Origin: Zanthoxylum bungeanum
Taxonomy: Eukaryota; Streptophyta; Magnoliopsida; Sapindales; Rutaceae
Direction of reading: 5' to 3'
DNA length: 64,000 bases
Assembly: GCA_019454045.1 (NCBI GenBank)
Contig: SKCR01023747.1
Span: 1-64,000 of the forward strand
Part shown: positions 60,760-64,000 of the stretch, piece by piece
Position numbering within the stretch: position 1 is the first letter of the stretch
Layout: the number at the start of each line of letters is the position of its first letter
Made by a program: the position numbers and the translations under genes
Notes under the pieces: generated by a model
What the model was told of the DNA's origin: nothing
What the model saw: the letters and a program-made list of their open reading frames with translations, nothing else
Database searches by the model: none

Positions 60760-60775
60760 TAAGTTTTGGTGTGTT
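60760..60775 (+). promoter_or_regulatory. Polypurine tract of the Athila-type element
   Basis: AAGTTTTGGTGTGTT, a decayed AAGTTTGGGGGTGTT, directly before the LTR start TGATAAGTGC; CTCGGGACTAGCAAACTCTT precedes it as in Athila. Confidence 0.75.
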
Positions 60776-60975
60776 TGATAAGTGCGGTTTATACCCACTT
60801 ATTCCTGCATTCTTAGCTTTCTATTTTATTAGATTCCGTGTTATTTAATGTATTTTGTAGTTTGTTTTATGTTTGATTGATATGAAGCATTGGAACATGG
60901 ATCTTGGAGCAAAAGGACATATTTTGGGACATTACAGGCGCATCGAAAGCACGCAGAAAGGCTAAAAAATGTCAT
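60776..60975 (+). repeat. Truncated 3' LTR start
   Basis: First 200 bp of the LTR, matching 53221-53425, ending at GGCTAAAAAATGTC where it meets an inverted LTR start. Confidence 0.85.
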
Positions 60976-61114
60976 TTTGCTCAAAGATCCATGTTCGATT
61001 GCTTCCTACCAATCAAACATAAAATAAACTACAAAATACATTAAATGATACGGAATCTAAAAAAATAGTAAGCTAAGAATGTGGGAATAAGTGGGTATAA
61101 ATTGCACTTATCAA
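60976..61114 (-). repeat. Inverted copy of the LTR start (hairpin arm)
   Basis: Reverse complement of an LTR start: from TTTGCTCAAAGATCCATG to TTGCACTTATCA. It pairs with 60776-60914 as a hairpin with arms of about 139 bp and a 61-bp loop. It has its own differences from the left arm, so it is not a simple recent fold-back copy. Confidence 0.85.
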
Positions 61115-61245
61115 TGCTGGACTGTGATCCTGGTTGTCTAGTTTTACGATACATCATGCCTGATTTTCTGTAAATTTAGAGGCTTATGGAGATAGGTTAA
61201 TTCTATCTCTTACCGGTAGTACCTTGCCGCTGGCGGGGTGTTACA
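61115..61245 (+). repeat. Chromovirus-like gypsy LTR, part 2 (end)
   Basis: ATGCTGGACTGTGATCCTGG ... GCTGGCGGGGTGTTACA, the usual Tekay/Del LTR ending, directly before a Met-tRNA primer site. It completes the LTR cut at 53220. Confidence 0.75.
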
Positions 61246-61248
61246 GTT

Positions 61249-61261
61249 ATGGTATCAGAGC
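61249..61261 (+). promoter_or_regulatory. Primer-binding site of the chromovirus-like unit
   Basis: TGGTATCAGAGCC following GTTA, as in Tekay-type chromoviruses. Confidence 0.82.
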
Positions 61262-63521
61262 CAAGTTTAAGTGTCGGTGATTGCAGCTACAGGGTATCCG
61301 ATCGTCTGAGTAAGTTTTCTGTTATGTGTATATCATATAGGTCTCATGTTTCAAATTTGATTTAATTTCTTATATATAGTATGGTGTGCAATGGTTTGAT
61401 TAATATGGGTGATTTGGATATTCTGTATATATGTTTATGTACTATGAATATATGTATATGTATAGATATACTAAGTTAAAAGTATGTGGTTTATAAGGGT
61501 ATATGTATAAGTAAGTAATGTGAATTCAATGTGTTCTGAGGTACACGTAATTCTATGATGTTGATAGTCTGAATATTGAATTGATATTTTAAACCATGTT
61601 TTGAAAACTTGGTATTTGATTTTTGACATAAAAGTGTTTTGAAAAGAAAAATGAAAGGAAATAAGGAAGAAAGAAAGTTTTCAGATATTTTGATTTTGAT
61701 TATAAAGGATAAACAAATTTTTCCGCCTCGACGCTTGACTCATGTTTTCATGTTTTGAGATTTATCGATATGTTTCCGTCGAGGTGTTTGATAATATATT
61801 TCCATCTCGACGCTCGAAAATGGTTTTGATATTTTTAAACTGTAAAACTTTGTTTCCGTTGAGATGCTTGAAAATCTGTTTACGTCATGTTGCTCGATGA
61901 TTTTATGTTTTTGACCTTTCGTGGCGCTTGTATATATTTCGTTCATGCTTAGTCGGGGCGCTCGTTATGGGGTCCAGACCATCGGAAAATAGTTGGCCCA
62001 CTACCTATCGACACGGTTCATACACTTTCCAGTCTGTGCTCGTGACTGAATAATGGACGCTCGATATGTATTTTGAAAATTTTACATTAACTATTTATTT
62101 TTGATTTACACATATTTATGTTTTGGGGGGAAGAATGATTTCAAGAGAATTGGATTTTGATTTTGATACATTTCGATAATGTTTATGATATTATACGATA
62201 TGATATGTTTTTGTCACAACGCTTGTATATGGTTTTTACAGTTTTATAATTTGATATGATATGTTTCGGCTGTGGTGCTTGTATAAGGGTTTGTCCAACT
62301 GCAGTGGGCTGACCTGACCCTCTGTCGACAGGGGATCGTTTTATTGTTCGATCTGTTCACTTGATTTGGGCATTGTGCGCTTGTTATGTTTCATCCAGTT
62401 GAGTAATACTGGATGCTCGATACAGATTTACGATGATGGATTTTGAAATTGATTTTTTTACACTAAGGGAGCTCTTCAAATGCGTTTTCAAGAAGGTTTT
62501 GAAAGAGATTGACTTACGTTTTCTATTTTATTGATATGAAAAATTGACAGATTTTATACTATCAACATCATAAGAGTATTATAGTTATGTCACTTCTGGT
62601 TGTGACGATAGGTGTATTTATTTGTATAAAAGTTTATATTCATTACAAAAACATGTATGTAATTTTAAGTTTATAATGATTTTTTAAGATTACTGAAATC
62701 GAAAGTATTGAAATCATACTTGATTTGGTTGTTCCGGAAAGATCCGGAATTTTGTCGTAGTTTAGTCGAGAACTCTGTAAGTCGTGATTCTGACGGCGTT
62801 TTACCCTTTGTTTTGACAGATTTAACTAGGACCTTGAGTGCTCGTGAAGCCAGGTAAGTAACCAATGCGATGAGAACTTGAATTGGTGAATTCGTGTTTT
62901 AAATATATATATATGATTGACATGTTATGATAAAAAAGAGATAGTTAAGAGGTGGTTTTGGGTACGGAGTACAAGATTACGTATGGTTAAGATAATCGTC
63001 CACCACATGTATGGATTTCTATAATGCTATGATATGAAGTGATATGTTTGAGGATACTATGATAAGAAGTGAAATATTTGATGAGTTTGACTTCTACCTG
63101 TATGTATTGATGCATGTAAGAGTATGAACTCGTAATGGTATGTGTATGTATAAGTATATGTATAAACATATGTATACACATTGGTACACTGTTTGAATAT
63201 GCATATGTTGATAAGTTATGAACCATTTGAGCATATAAGAATCGGTAGATAAAATAAATTATGACTTCTGAGTTTTTATTAGCGTATGTATGTTTGTGTG
63301 TTCTTGTTAGTAAGTTTGCTATTGACTTGAACATGTGATTGTCGGGATAACGACTGGATTGGATAAGTATCATTAATAGACTTCTGTATCAGAGGTTACT
63401 ATATGGAAAAATTTGAAACCAAGGATGTTTGAGCAGTAATGAAAGATATGGGGACGATTAAGGATTTAGTATTTGAGTTCATAGTACAGTGTATTCATAT
63501 GTTTGAAATATAGGTATGTAC
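61262..63521 (+). other. Internal region of the chromovirus-like unit, non-coding
   Basis: About 2.26 kb between the primer site and a second copy of the LTR text at 63522, with no gag, chromodomain or pol motif. It has a degenerate array at 61718-62420. The second LTR must start somewhere before 63522, but no clear polypurine tract marks it. Confidence 0.55.
61718..62420. repeat. Degenerate array of TTTCCGTCTCGACGCTCGA-like units
   Basis: Variants of TTTCCG(C/T)CTCGACGCTTGA recur near 61720, 61770, 61800, 61853, 61879, 61918, 61945, 62210 and 62265 (for example TTTCCGTCGAGGTGTTTGA, TTTCCATCTCGACGCTCGA, TTTCGGCTGTGGTGCTTG). Spacing is irregular, mostly 27-55 bp. Confidence 0.6.
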
Positions 63522-64000
63522 ATGAGTATTTGGATGAAAAATCAAATGTGTTTGTCATGTATGTGCTTATGTATGAGAAATCGTGTGATGGGTTTGTACT
63601 ACATGATATGCGTACAAGTGTGTTTGTTTGATTGGTTGATAAATGTGTGGTGTAGTAGTCGAGCGGTTAGGAATGCTACATGATATGCGCACAAGTGTGT
63701 TTGTTTGAATTGTTGATAAATGTATGATGTAGTAGTCGAGCTGGTTATGAATCCGTTCAGACGGAATTCATCTCATACCTATTCTAAAATAGGTAATGAG
63801 TCTCATACAAACATTGTGTGTGTAATGATTAATCGTAATAAAGTATAATAAATCTGACTCCACGTCTTATATGATGGAAATGGATTCGATGTAAAATGAC
63901 TTGTTCTGTGATGCTCAGAATGATACTTTGTGAGATTCGAATGTTTGGCTAATAAATTGGCATAAATGAGAATTTTTCATGGTAAAGTATAAATGATAAT
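63522..64000 (+). repeat. Second LTR copy of the chromovirus-like unit, cut by window end
   Basis: GAGTATTTGGATGAAAAATC and following text match 51931 onward. Relative to that copy it lacks about 475 bp (after 63828) and has a tandem duplication of about 70-77 bp (about 63599-63674 and 63675-63741, around ACATGATATGCG and GTGTGTTTGTTTGA). Confidence 0.75.

Larger units (their letters stand above)
53221..61114 (+). mobile_element. Athila-type Ty3/gypsy element, pol-less, with nested solo LTR
   Basis: 5' LTR, tRNA-Asp-type primer site, gag, protease, Athila-style 3' region and polypurine tract, and the start of a 3' LTR. RT, RNase H and integrase are absent: the protease ORF runs into a short tail and then into the typical post-pol text (GAAGACGTTAAACTTAGCGC). 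The 3' LTR is cut after 200 bp and replaced by an inverted LTR start. Flanks TTGTT and ATGCT are not a clean target duplication, as expected after a 3' rearrangement. Confidence 0.85.

Noticed and set aside
53216..61119. A target duplication for the Athila-type element
   Set aside because: TTGTT and ATGCT differ at two of five positions, and the 3' end is rearranged, so no clean duplication can be claimed.
1..64000. Host genes, tRNA or rRNA genes, or a defence or biosynthetic cluster
   Set aside because: All recognisable coding text is retrotransposon or hAT derived. TGGTATCAGAGC sites are primer sites beside LTRs, not tRNA genes.

Overview
This 64-kb window is wholly transposable-element sequence from an angiosperm nuclear genome, probably a eudicot. 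Evidence: AT-rich DNA, Ty1/copia elements with the plant-typical primer site TGGTATCAGAGC, an Athila-type element with a tRNA-Asp-like primer site, a chromovirus-like LTR, and hAT transposons with 8-bp target duplications. I found no intact host gene, no rRNA or tRNA gene, no CRISPR array and no prokaryotic operon. All coding matter is decayed gag-pol or transposase; the longest real remnant ORFs are about 150-260 codons.

Layout. (1) 1-4162: 3' end of a truncated copia element (plus strand), its LTR split by a 1-kb hAT-type MITE (TSD AGTGTGAT). (2) 4888-17231: copia element A (minus strand), LTRs of about 1.94 kb, TSD ATGTT, split in its RT by a 2.9-kb solo LTR of another family (7633-10554, TSD ACATC). 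(3) 17237-18612: spacer with a possible gypsy integrase scrap. (4) 18618-31970: a 13.4-kb block of three near-identical 2.5-kb LTRs and two non-coding internal regions (minus strand), the whole flanked by one TSD ATATG; a non-autonomous LARD-like copia relative. (5) about 33121-43965: copia element B (plus strand), with an old hAT transposon (33537-37518) in its leader, itself split by a second copy of the MITE (35737-36762, TSD CTCGTACC). (6) about 45040-51927: copia element C (plus strand), the best preserved pol. (7) 51928-64000: a non-coding chromovirus-like gypsy unit (LTR, PBS, short internal, second LTR), split by an Athila-type element (53221-61114) that keeps gag and protease but has lost RT, RNase H and integrase, and that carries a solo LTR (57274-59457) of the same family as the one in element A.

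Relative ages follow from nesting: copia B is older than the hAT, which is older than its MITE; copia A is older than the solo LTR inside it; the chromovirus-like unit is older than copia C and the Athila-type element. The three LTRs of the 18618-31970 block look the most alike of any LTR set here.

The most interesting signal is not a gene. A block of several hundred bases in the LTRs of three related copia families (LTR at 573, the triple-LTR block, element C) keeps the same series of hairpins, and base changes between families fall as compensating pairs. This suggests a conserved structured RNA (or DNA) domain in the LTR. Other structural signals are an array of five AT-rich palindromes with 27/30-bp spacing in both LTRs of element A, a four-fold GCCAAAG-core repeat in the leaders of two copia families, and a 139-bp-arm LTR hairpin at the end of the Athila-type element.
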